A stretch of DNA of 44,888 nt, taken from positions 1 through 44,888 of the forward strand of contig NZ_JAPIVK010000015.1 of the NCBI RefSeq assembly GCF_026183675.1, read 5' to 3'. Positions 7,797-15,425 of this stretch are shown here, piece by piece. Each line of letters starts with the position of its first letter. The first letter of the stretch is position 1. The position numbers and the translations under genes are program-made. Below the pieces are notes generated by a model. It was not told the DNA's origin. It was given only the letters and a program-made list of their open reading frames with translations, and did no database searches. The DNA is from Microbulbifer halophilus (lineage in GTDB: Bacteria > Pseudomonadota > Gammaproteobacteria > Pseudomonadales > Cellvibrionaceae).

Positions 7797-9482
7797 ATGC
7801 GTATTCTGCTGTTGTGCAGTGCCTTCAACGGCTTGAGCCAGCGGATTCACCGCGAACTGCATCTGCTCGGTTGCAGTGTCTCGCTGCAATTGGCTACCGG
7901 CTCCGCCGAAATGGAAAGGGCGGTGGCGGATTTCCGCCCGCGCCTGGTCGTCTGTCCCTTCCTGACCCGGCGTATTCCCGCCGCTATCTGGAAAAAGCTT
8001 CCCTGCCTGATCGTACACCCCGGTATCGAGGGCGACCGCGGGCCCTCTTCGCTGGACTGGGCCATCGAATACAATCGCACCGAGTGGGGCGTCACACTGG
8101 TACAGGCCGACGAGGCAATGGATGCCGGGGATATCTGGGGCAGCGCCGTCTTTCCCCTGCGCGCGGCGGGCAAGTCGGGACTCTACCGCCGCGAGGTGAC
8201 GGCCGCCGCCGCCTCCCTGGTCAAGAAAGCCATCGCCGCCCTGGACGATCCGACATTCCGCCCGCGCCCGCTGGACCCGGCTACCGCTCCCGGCCAGCTG
8301 TTGCCGGCCATGACCCAGGCGGACCGCGCCATCGACTGGCAGCGGGATAGCACCGATACCGTGATTTCGCGCCTGCGCGCCGCCGACAGCGCACCGGGTG
8401 TGCGGGAGGAGATCGGTGGCCAGTGTGTCTACCTCTACGGTGTTCGCAGGGAGCAATCGCTCACCGGGACGCCCGGCGAGTTTGTCGCCCACAGCAATGG
8501 CGCTGTCTGCCGCGCCACTGTCGACGGTGCCGTGTGGATAATGCAGGCGCGCGCCGCCGACGGGATCAAGCTGCCCGCCGCGGAAGTGCTGTTGCCACTG
8601 CTGGATGAGGCCCCGGGGGAGCTGGAAGCGGTCCCCGCCGCCGCCGAAGATATATGGAGCGAACACCGCGGGGATGTGGCCTATCTCCATTTCGATTTTG
8701 CCGGCGGCGCCATGGACACCCACCAGTGCAGGCGCCTGCTGGATCACTACCGGGCGCTGCGCTCAGGCGATGCCGCGGTAATCGTGCTGATGGGGGGCGA
8801 GGAGTTCTGGAGCAACGGCATTCACCTGAACCGGATAGAAAGTTCCGAGGACCCCGCACAGGAATCCTGGCAGAATCTCAATGCGATCGACGATTTCGTC
8901 GAGGCGCTGATCGACACCACCGACAAGATCACTGTCGCCGCGCTGCGCAACAATGCCGGTGCCGGCGGCGCCATCATGGCGCTGGCCTGCGACCATGTCA
9001 TGTTGCGCGAGGGGGTGGTGCTCAACCCCCACTACCGGACCATGGGGCTCTACGGCTCCGAATACTGGACCTACCTGCTGCCTCGGCGCGTGGGCGCGAA
9101 GCAGGCTGCGACGCTGGTGCGCAATTGCCTGCCGCTACTCGCCAGTGAGGCGCTGCAGATCGGCTTTGGCGACGAGGTGTTCGATGAGGACTGGGATATC
9201 TACCGACGCGAGCTGGACCGCTTCTGCCAGTCGATAGCGCGAAGCGCCGATCTGGGCGCACAACTGCAGGCCAAGGCGGCCATGCGCAAGGAGGACGAAA
9301 AACGCAAACCGCTGCGGCAATACCGGGACGAGGAACTGGAGGAAATGTCCGCGATTTTTTTCGACCCGCAGGCCCGATACCACCGCGCCCGCCGCGATTT
9401 TGTCTACAGAAAAGCGGCTGTGGAGACGCCGGCGCACCTGCGCAAGAAGGCACCCCTCTGGCAGCGGCTGGTATTTTCCTGA
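7797..9482 (+). CDS. hypX: HypX/HoxX-like protein: formyltransferase-like plus enoyl-CoA hydratase-like fusion
   Basis: 561 residues from ATG 7797, with AGGGAG upstream. Residues 1 to about 270 form a formyl-THF transferase-like half (MRILLLCSAFNGLSQRIH; LIVHPGIEGDRGPSSLDWAI; EWGVTLVQADEAMDAGDIW). Residues about 285-561 form a crotonase-like half with the family-specific NNAGAGGAIMALACDH and LNPHYRTMGLYGSEYWTYL. This layout is that of HypX, which makes the CO ligand of oxygen-tolerant NiFe hydrogenases from formyl-tetrahydrofolate via formyl-CoA. No hydrogenase or other hyp gene is in the window. The neighbours (pepB and a DUF3667 gene 42 bases downstream) give no hint of a hydrogenase role, so another formyl-transfer role is possible. 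Confidence 0.85.
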   Translation: MRILLLCSAFNGLSQRIHRELHLLGCSVSLQLATGSAEMERAVADFRPRLVVCPFLTRRIPAAIWKKLPCLIVHPGIEGDRGPSSLDWAIEYNRTEWGVTLVQADEAMDAGDIWGSAVFPLRAAGKSGLYRREVTAAAASLVKKAIAALDDPTFRPRPLDPATAPGQLLPAMTQADRAIDWQRDSTDTVISRLRAADSAPGVREEIGGQCVYLYGVRREQSLTGTPGEFVAHSNGAVCRATVDGAVWIMQARAADGIKLPAAEVLLPLLDEAPGELEAVPAAAEDIWSEHRGDVAYLHFDFAGGAMDTHQCRRLLDHYRALRSGDAAVIVLMGGEEFWSNGIHLNRIESSEDPAQESWQNLNAIDDFVEALIDTTDKITVAALRNNAGAGGAIMALACDHVMLREGVVLNPHYRTMGLYGSEYWTYLLPRRVGAKQAATLVRNCLPLLASEALQIGFGDEVFDEDWDIYRRELDRFCQSIARSADLGAQLQAKAAMRKEDEKRKPLRQYRDEELEEMSAIFFDPQARYHRARRDFVYRKAAVETPAHLRKKAPLWQRLVFS

Positions 9483-9524
9483 CCGCGAGCCCGCCGGCCT
9501 TTCCCGATCAGTGAGTGAATCCCC

Positions 9525-10670
9525 ATGCAGACAACGGAAACGCAAGCGCCGATATCGCAACCCGAAACGGACCGGCAACCGCATGAGTGTGCCGAACCCG
9601 GCCCGGTGCAGCGGGAAACCTGCGCCAACTGCGGCACCGGGTTGCTGGGGCCGCACTGCTACGCCTGCGGCCAACCGGTCAGGGGTATGGTGCGGCACCT
9701 CTCCAGTATCGTCGGCGACCTCTTCGATACACTGCTGGCCCTTGATTCCCGCATCGTGCGCACCCTCTGGCCACTCTTTGCCCGCCCGGGGTTCCTGACA
9801 CGCGAGTATTTCGCCGGGCGGCGGGTGCGCTATGTGAGCCCGGTGCGGCTGTTTATCTTCCTGTGCCTGAGCGCCTTCTTTTTCGCAAAGCTGAATAGCG
9901 GGGCGGGGGAGGTGACCGATAATTTCCGCGCTGCGGACAGTCCCGCGGAGGTGCGCCAGCACCTCGAGGCATCGCTGGCGGAACTGGAGCAGACAAGGAG
10001 GGAGTTGGCCGGGTCCCCGGCCATCCTGCTTGCACTTTCCGAAGCGGAACAGGAGCTGCACCGGCAGGCACAACAGCGCATCGTGGCCCTGGGGGGCGCG
10101 GAAGCTGGCGATCTGCCGCCTCTGGAAACAACCGGCTGGGACCCGCGGGAATCGCCGTTGGACATCGACGGTATTCCGCCGGCCACCAACCGCTGGCTGA
10201 CCGAACAGGCCGTGAACCTCGATGGCAACTGGGCTTCAATTCGCAGTGATCCCGAGCGGATGAAAGAGCTGCTGTTTGGCGCCATCCCCACGGCGTTGTT
10301 TATCCTGTTGCCGATTTTCGCGCTGTTGCTGCGGTTGCTCTACCTTTTCGAGCGGCGACTCTATATGGAGCACCTGATCGTGGCCCTGCACAGCCACGCG
10401 GCCCTGTGCCTGGTGCTGATGGTGGCGATCCTGCTGGGAGGTGTGCGCGCCTGGCTGGGACCGGACAGGGTCCTCGCCACAATCTGTGACGCGACCACCG
10501 CAATCCTGTTGCTGTGGATGCCCCTGTACCTGCTGTTGATGCAGAAGCGGGTCTACGACCAGGGCTGGCCGATGACACTGGCAAAATACTTGCTTCTCGG
10601 CTGCTGCTACGCGGTGCTGCTCGGTATGGTCATACCCCTGACCATGGTGGTTAACCTGGCCATCCTGTGA
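9525..10670 (+). CDS. DUF3667-type membrane protein with zinc-ribbon N-terminus
   Basis: 381 residues from ATG 9525. Residues about 34-49 carry a C-x2-C ... C-x2-C zinc ribbon (CANCGTGLLGPHCYACGQ), followed by the recognisable DUF3667 stretch: VRHLSSIVGDLFDTLLALDSRI, then WPLFARPGFLTREYFAGRRV and the first membrane segment VRLFIFLCLSAFFFAKL. A hydrophilic, Glu/Gln-rich loop spans about residues 128-245, then four to five membrane helices run to the C-terminus. It is an inner-membrane protein of unknown function. It follows the hypX-like gene by 42 bases and may be co-transcribed. Confidence 0.8.
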   Translation: MQTTETQAPISQPETDRQPHECAEPGPVQRETCANCGTGLLGPHCYACGQPVRGMVRHLSSIVGDLFDTLLALDSRIVRTLWPLFARPGFLTREYFAGRRVRYVSPVRLFIFLCLSAFFFAKLNSGAGEVTDNFRAADSPAEVRQHLEASLAELEQTRRELAGSPAILLALSEAEQELHRQAQQRIVALGGAEAGDLPPLETTGWDPRESPLDIDGIPPATNRWLTEQAVNLDGNWASIRSDPERMKELLFGAIPTALFILLPIFALLLRLLYLFERRLYMEHLIVALHSHAALCLVLMVAILLGGVRAWLGPDRVLATICDATTAILLLWMPLYLLLMQKRVYDQGWPMTLAKYLLLGCCYAVLLGMVIPLTMVVNLAIL

Positions 10671-10776
10671 TTACCGGATGCAATCCCCGCCCGAATACCC
10701 GTTCTTTCCAATGGAAATAGCCCCCACCTGAACTGATCTGCTTTTCGGGCACAACGTTTTTGCGGGAGGCGATGAG

Positions 10777-10953
10777 GTGACAGAGGAAACGGCGGAACAG
10801 ATCGCGCTTCGCAAAAAACGCGAGAAACGGCTCGTGGCCGCTATCCTCGTATTCCTGTTTCCCCTGCTGGCCATCGCCATTGTCGGCGGCTACGGCTTTG
10901 CCATGTGGATGCTGCAGATGATCTTCGGCCCGCCCGGCCCCCCGGGGCACTGA
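10777..10953 (+). CDS. napE: NapE/TorE-like small membrane protein
   Basis: A 58-residue gene starting at GTG 10777, with GGGAGG seven bases upstream. The overlapping ATG at 10772 stops after two codons. The product has a charged N-terminus (TEETAEQIALRKKREKRL), a single membrane helix, and the family-typical end VGGYGFAMWMLQMIFGPPGPPG. NapE proteins are short single-pass inner-membrane proteins encoded at the start of many periplasmic nitrate reductase (nap) operons; their exact role is unknown. The next reading frame begins like NapD but is cut off after 24 codons, and no napA, napB or napC follows. The gene is intact but orphaned. Confidence 0.8.
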   Translation: MTEETAEQIALRKKREKRLVAAILVFLFPLLAIAIVGGYGFAMWMLQMIFGPPGPPGH

Positions 10954-10963
10954 GGCCGTTTCC

Positions 10964-11038
10964 GTGACTGACACCCTGCACATCGCCAGCCTGATCCTCT
11001 ATGTGCGGCCGTCGCAGAGGGCGCTCTTTGAACAGTGA
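10964..11038 (+). pseudogene. napD remnant (N-terminal 24 codons)
   Basis: Ten bases after napE a GTG starts MTDTLHIASLILYVRPSQRA, which closely matches the usual opening of NapD, the chaperone for the NapA twin-arginine signal (pattern LHIASLVV-x-VRP). The frame ends at TGA 11036 after 24 residues, against about 80-90 in full NapD. The uxaA gene (opposite strand) ends only 25 bases further on. The rest of the nap operon is missing, so the deletion or replacement junction lies between about 11030 and 11063. Confidence 0.65.
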
Positions 11039-11063
11039 CTGCGGCGTGAGACACCGCTGGAAA

Positions 11064-12587
11064 TCAGATCACCGCGCCGATTCGCCAGGGCGCAAACTCG
11101 TTGTCGCCGTAGTCGAGTTTTTCGCTGGCGCTCTGCTCGCCGGAGGCGATGGCCAGTATGCGCCGGAAAATAAACTCGCCGCGCTCGGCCACCGTGTATT
11201 CGCCCTCGAGAATGCCGCCGCAGTCGATATCCATATCCTCGCTCATGCGCCGGTACAGGTCCGAGTTGCTGGCCAGCTTGATGCTCGGCACCGGCTTGGC
11301 GCCGAAGGCGGAACCGCGGCCGGTGGTAAAGCAGACCACATTGGCGCCGGAGGCGATCTGGCCGGTAACCGACACCGGGTCGAAGCCGGGGCTGTCCATG
11401 AACACCAGCCCCTTGCTGCGCACCGGTTCCGCGTAGAGGTAAACTCCCTGCAATGTGGTGGTGCCGCCCTTGGCCTGGGCGCCGAGGGATTTTTCCGCGA
11501 TGGTCGTCAGGCCGCCGGCCTTGTTGCCCGGCGACGGATTGTTGTTCAGGGCCACGCCGTTGATCTCAGTGTAGTGCTCCCACCAGTGAATCCGGTCCAC
11601 CAGTTTCTGGGCGATTTCCGGGCTCGCCGAGCGGCGCGTCAGCAGGTGTTCGGCGCCGTAGATTTCCGGCGTTTCCGAATAGATCACCGTGCCGCCGTGG
11701 CGCACCAGCAGGTCCGAAGCCGCACCCAGCGCGGAGTTGGCGGTGATGCCGGAATAGGCATCGCTGCCGCCGCACTGCACCGCCAGCGTCAGCTCCGACG
11801 CTGGCACCGGTTCGCGCCGGCAGGCGTCCGCCGCCGGCAGCATTTCGGTCAGTTTTTCGATACCGGCCTCCACTGCGGCGCGGGTGCCGCCCTGCTGCTG
11901 GATGGTCAGTGTCTGGAACAGCGGGCCGGTTTCCAGGCCGTTTTCCTTGAGCACGCTGTTGACCTGCATCGCCTCGCAGCCGAGGCCGATCATCAGGACG
12001 CCGGCGAAATTCGGGTGGCCGATATAGCCGTTCAGGGTGCGCATCAATGTGCGGTAGCCCTCGTCGTCGGACGACATGCCGCAACCACTGTCGTGGCCCA
12101 GGGCCACCACGCCGTCCACATTGGGGAAATCGCGCAGTTTGCCGCTGTGCTGGAAATGTGCGGCAACGGCGCGGGATACGGTCACCGAACAGTTGACCGT
12201 GGAGACGATGGCGAGGAAATTGCGCGTGCCGGCGCGACCGTTGGCGCGGCGATAGCCCCTGAAAGTGGCGCGCTCGCTGTCGGCGACATAATCGGTGGGG
12301 GTGACCTCGCTGCAGAAAGCGTAGTCTGCATGGTGGGCCCTGGCCGCCATATTGTGCTCGTGCACGTGTTCGCCGGCGGCGATGGCACAACTGGCGAAGC
12401 CGATGACCTGGCCGTACTTCAGCACCGGCTCGCCGGCGGCGACCGGGCGCACTGCCACCTTGTGCATGGCGGGCACCGCGGATACCAGCTCCAGCATGGA
12501 GCCGCGCCAGTTCACCAGGGCCCCGGCGGGCAGCCGGGCCCGGCACAGGGCCACATTGTCGCTTTCGTGTATATGAACTAGATCCAT
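11064..12587 (-). CDS. uxaA: altronate dehydratase
   Basis: 507 residues from ATG 12585-12587 (MDLVHIHESDNVALCRARLP); upstream codons to 12668 lack family similarity. The N-terminal SAF-like domain (about 1-100) carries HKVAVRPVAAGEPVLKYGQVIG and GEHVHEHNM. The large C-terminal domain has the UxaA features GYRRANGRAGTRNFLAIVSTVNCS, VALGHDSGCGM and GLGCEAMQVN, and ends FIFRRILAIASGE. UxaA dehydrates D-altronate to 2-keto-3-deoxygluconate in the galacturonate branch. It is Fe-dependent and cytoplasmic. It is transcribed divergently from the GntR regulator with two operator-like sites between them. Full length compared with the E. coli enzyme (495). Confidence 0.93.
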   Translation of the reverse strand: MDLVHIHESDNVALCRARLPAGALVNWRGSMLELVSAVPAMHKVAVRPVAAGEPVLKYGQVIGFASCAIAAGEHVHEHNMAARAHHADYAFCSEVTPTDYVADSERATFRGYRRANGRAGTRNFLAIVSTVNCSVTVSRAVAAHFQHSGKLRDFPNVDGVVALGHDSGCGMSSDDEGYRTLMRTLNGYIGHPNFAGVLMIGLGCEAMQVNSVLKENGLETGPLFQTLTIQQQGGTRAAVEAGIEKLTEMLPAADACRREPVPASELTLAVQCGGSDAYSGITANSALGAASDLLVRHGGTVIYSETPEIYGAEHLLTRRSASPEIAQKLVDRIHWWEHYTEINGVALNNNPSPGNKAGGLTTIAEKSLGAQAKGGTTTLQGVYLYAEPVRSKGLVFMDSPGFDPVSVTGQIASGANVVCFTTGRGSAFGAKPVPSIKLASNSDLYRRMSEDMDIDCGGILEGEYTVAERGEFIFRRILAIASGEQSASEKLDYGDNEFAPWRIGAVI

Positions 12588-12748
12588 CTCTGCACTGACT
12601 CCGTACCGGGCCGGCGGTCCAGGGCGTTGCCGGCGGCTGGAAATCTTATTGTTCTTGTGTGCCGCCAACCGGTTGCGGGCTTCGAGCCTCTGGCCCGGTA
12701 TCGAGGCAAACCGTTAACTCTGTGAATGGCCGCAATCTATCACTATAT

Positions 12749-12792
12749 TGGTAAGGCCGCAATCTTGAGTTTGCAAGATTTTGGTAAGACTG
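12749..12792. promoter_or_regulatory. paired GntR-type operator sites between uxaA and gntR
   Basis: TGGTAAGGCCG (12749-12759) and TGGTAAGACTG (12782-12792), 33 bp apart, lie in the 291-base divergent intergenic region. Both have the TGGT half-site and N3 spacing of the FadR-subfamily consensus (TNGTNNNACNA) with a degenerate right half. The rest of the interval shows no gene. Probable autoregulation and uxaA control; inferred from recurrence across the locus. Confidence 0.5.
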
Positions 12793-12878
12793 TACTGGCA
12801 GATGATCTGTTGTGGCGGTTTAACCCCATCTGCTAAACTCGCCCGACACTGTAACTACCCTAAAGGGAGAGACACCTC

Positions 12879-13616
12879 ATGCAGGGTGCGCGACTCTATC
12901 AACAGGTGGCGGAGCAGCTGGCCGCCGCCATTGCCGACGGGGATTATCCCCCCGGCACACGCCTGCCGGCGGAGCGCAAGCTGGCCGAGCGTTTCGAGGT
13001 CAGCCGGCCGACGGTACGCGAGGCGATCATCGCGCTGGAACTGGCGGGCTGCGTGGAGGTGAAGGGTGGCTCCGGGGTCTATGTGGTGGACGCCGAGGCG
13101 GGTTCCTTCAAGGCCGCAGATTCCGATATCGGCCCCTTCGAGATCCTGCAGGCGCGCATCATGTTCGAGGGCGAGGCCGCCGGTCTCGCTGCCCGGCAGA
13201 TGTCCGATGAGGAGGTCGCCGAACTGGAGCAGATTCTGCAGGAGATGATCGCCGAGAACGCCACGCAAGCCACGGCGGAAGTGGCGGATGAGAAATTCCA
13301 CCTGCATATCGCCCGCGGCACCCACAACGACGCGGTGGTTTCCGTCTGCGAGCACCTGTGGCAACTGCGCAACAGCTCCACCGTCTCCGCGCGCATCCTG
13401 GAAAAGGTGCGTCAGGCCGGCTCCAAGCCGCGCATCGAGGAGCACCTCAACATCCTCAACGCCGTCAAGAACCGCGATGCCGACGCCGCGCGCAACGCCA
13501 TGCGCGACCACTTGCAACGGGTGGTGCAGCAGTTGCTCGACGCCACCGAAGCCGAAGCCCTGGAGGCCGCCCGCCGCGAAGTGAATGCGGCGCGCGAGCG
13601 CTTCGCCATGCCGTAA
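12879..13616 (+). CDS. GntR-family (FadR subfamily) transcriptional regulator, UxuR/ExuR-like
   Basis: 245 residues from ATG 12879, after an AAAGGGAGAGA ribosome-binding site. Residues 1-75 form a winged helix-turn-helix with the GntR signature (LYQQVAEQLAAAIADGDYPPGTRLPAERKLAE begins the domain; VSRPTVREAIIALE is the recognition helix). Residues about 95-225 form an all-helical FCD effector domain with candidate metal/ligand residues (Glu/His in EAAGLAARQM, DEKFHLHIAR, EEHLNILNAV). Members nearest to this type repress hexuronate genes and release DNA on binding uronates. Its position divergent from uxaA, and the repeated TGGT-N3-ACCA sites in this locus, suggest it is the local pectin/galacturonate repressor. 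The effector is not decided by sequence. Confidence 0.88.
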   Translation: MQGARLYQQVAEQLAAAIADGDYPPGTRLPAERKLAERFEVSRPTVREAIIALELAGCVEVKGGSGVYVVDAEAGSFKAADSDIGPFEILQARIMFEGEAAGLAARQMSDEEVAELEQILQEMIAENATQATAEVADEKFHLHIARGTHNDAVVSVCEHLWQLRNSSTVSARILEKVRQAGSKPRIEEHLNILNAVKNRDADAARNAMRDHLQRVVQQLLDATEAEALEAARREVNAARERFAMP

Positions 13617-13729
13617 CCGGTGTGCTGAGAAATCGGCGGCGAGCGGCCTGTGACCGGCTGCTCACCGCTGCCCCTCCCTTCCTCTCATCCCCCTAACCAC
13701 CTGCCGCCCAGCGGTTGCCATGCCAAAAT

Positions 13730-13740
13730 TGGTATGACAG
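13730..13740. promoter_or_regulatory. GntR-type operator-like site upstream of the first GH28 gene
   Basis: TGGTATGACAG, preceded by CCAAAAT, lies 85 bases before the GH28 start in the 208-base gap after gntR. It keeps the left TGGT and AC of the right half. No second site of equal quality is seen here. Assignment rests on similarity to the other sites in the locus. Confidence 0.4.
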
Positions 13741-13824
13741 ACTCATCCAAACCTCTTCTCTGGTCTTGCCGCTTTGGCGGGGCGAGGCTTTGCAGCAAAA
13801 GAATAACTTTCAGGGGGCAAACAG

Positions 13825-15240
13825 ATGAGATTCAGCAGGCGCAGTTTCCTGGCGTCCGGACTGGCGGCGGCCGCTATACCGGTGTTGCCGCGGGCCATGA
13901 GCCGTCCACCCGAAGCGGACTACAGCGGTCCCTGGGGCCGGGTACCGGAAATCCTGGACAGTATCCGGCTGCCGCGGATCCCGGCGCGGGATTTCGATAT
14001 CCGCGCGTTTGGCGCCAAAGGCGACGGTGCGGCGGACGACAGCGCGGCCTTTGCGGCGGCGCTGACCGCCTGTGGTAAGGCCGGTGGCGGCCGCATCCGG
14101 GTGCCGGCGGGGGAGTATCGCAGCGGTCCCATCCACCTGGTATCCAATACCGAGCTGCACCTCGAAGAGGGCGCGACGCTGCGCTTTATCCCCGAGCCCG
14201 AGCGCTACCTGCCGGCGGTGAAGACCCGTTGGGAGGGCGTGGAGCTGATGGGCTATTCGCCGCTGATCTACGCTCACGATTGCGAGAATATTGCCCTCAC
14301 CGGCAAGGGCCGTATCGATGGCGGCGCCGACTGCGATACCTGGTGGCCCTGGAAGGGCAAAAACTCCAAGTGCGAGTTCGTGGAGAGCCCGACCCAGAAA
14401 TCCGGCCGCACCGCCCTGTTCACCGACGCGGAAAACGGTGTGCCGGTGGCGGAGCGGCTCTACGCCGATGGCGCCTACCTGCGACCGCCGCTGGTGCAGT
14501 TCTACCAGTGCAGCAATGTGCTGGTGGAGAACGTGACCCTGGAGAACTCCCCCTTCTGGCTGGTGCACCCGGTGCTCTGCGACAGCGTCACTGTGCGCGG
14601 CATCACCGCCCACAGCCACGGCCCCAACTCCGATGGCTGTGACCCGGAATCCTGTCGCAATGTGCTGATCGAGGACTGCCTGTTCGACAACGGCGACGAC
14701 TGTATCGCCATCAAGTCCGGCCGCAATGCCGACGGCCGGCGCCTGGCCGCGCCCAGCGAGAATATCGTGATCCGCAACTGCCAGATGCGCGATGGTCACG
14801 GCGGCCTGGTGATGGGCAGCGAGATCTCCGGCGGTGTACGCAATGTGTTCCTGGAAAACTGCATCATGAGCAGCCCCAACCTGAAGCGCGGCCTGCGTAT
14901 CAAGACCAACGCCATGCGCGGGGGCGAGATCCACGATATCCATGTGCGCAACGTCAGCATCGGCCAGGTGCGGGATGTGATCGTGATCAACTTCTTTTAC
15001 GAAGAGGGGGATCAGGGAAAGTTCGATCCCGAGGTCTACAACATCTTCGTGGACAACCTGCGCTGCGACCAGGCGGAGCGCGCTTTCCATATCCGCGGTT
15101 TCGCCCGTGCCCCGATTCGCGGGCTGCATCTCTCCGACAGCGCCATCGAACAGGCCGATTCCCTCGGGGTGATCGAGGAGGTAACTGGCCTGACCGTCAG
15201 CCGTGTCGATATCAACGGGGAGGTATTCCGCCCCGGTTGA
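13825..15240 (+). CDS. GH28 polygalacturonase-like protein with twin-arginine signal
   Basis: 471 residues. The N-terminus MRFSRRSFLASGLAAAAIP carries SRRSFLA, a good Tat motif, so a folded (perhaps cofactor-assisted) export route is likely; it could remain periplasmic. From residue about 53 the right-handed beta-helix begins (FDIRAFGAKGDG, DDSAAFAAAL), with the GH28 hallmark motifs in order: NSPFW, NSDGCDPES (near residue 267), NGDDCIAIKSG (near 289), DGHGG (near 324) and RIKTN (near 358). The three catalytic Asp, the His and the Arg/Lys pair are all present. The enzyme should hydrolyse alpha-1,4-galacturonan or rhamnogalacturonan ends; the exo/endo mode is undecided. It follows gntR with an operator-like site between. 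Confidence 0.92.
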   Translation: MRFSRRSFLASGLAAAAIPVLPRAMSRPPEADYSGPWGRVPEILDSIRLPRIPARDFDIRAFGAKGDGAADDSAAFAAALTACGKAGGGRIRVPAGEYRSGPIHLVSNTELHLEEGATLRFIPEPERYLPAVKTRWEGVELMGYSPLIYAHDCENIALTGKGRIDGGADCDTWWPWKGKNSKCEFVESPTQKSGRTALFTDAENGVPVAERLYADGAYLRPPLVQFYQCSNVLVENVTLENSPFWLVHPVLCDSVTVRGITAHSHGPNSDGCDPESCRNVLIEDCLFDNGDDCIAIKSGRNADGRRLAAPSENIVIRNCQMRDGHGGLVMGSEISGGVRNVFLENCIMSSPNLKRGLRIKTNAMRGGEIHDIHVRNVSIGQVRDVIVINFFYEEGDQGKFDPEVYNIFVDNLRCDQAERAFHIRGFARAPIRGLHLSDSAIEQADSLGVIEEVTGLTVSRVDINGEVFRPG

Positions 15241-15318
15241 TCCGGGCAGGCCGGCCACTTCTGGAGTAGAGGCGCTTAATTCATCTTTCTGGCAGGAAAA
15301 TTGGCGCCATTCTAGGAT

Positions 15319-15353
15319 TGGTCAGCCCAAAATGTTGTGAGTTGGTCATCCTT
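15319..15353. promoter_or_regulatory. paired GntR-type operator-like sites upstream of the DUF4861-GH105 gene
   Basis: TGGTCAGCCCA (15319-15329) and TGGTCATCCTT (15343-15353), 24 bp apart, lie about 75-105 bases before the start codon at 15426. The first is nearly symmetric (TGGT-N3-CCCA); the second keeps only the left half. They are likely to control the GH105-kduI-kduD unit. Confidence 0.45.
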
Positions 15354-15425
15354 ATGCGATTATCAACTCGACATAAGAATAAGTGGTATTACCGCCTGGG
15401 TTACCAAAATAAGATAACAGCGGAG

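Noticed and set aside
10700..10776. FNR-type site upstream of napE
   Set aside because: No TTGAT-N4-ATCAA match of useful quality was found in the leader.
11001..12581. 526-codon plus-strand frame opposite uxaA
   Set aside because: Antisense shadow of a well-conserved altronate dehydratase; no ribosome-binding site or motif.
15318..15425. Upstream start of the DUF4861-GH105 gene at 15318 or 15354
   Set aside because: Those codons run through operator-like sequence and would bury the lipoprotein signal that begins at 15426.
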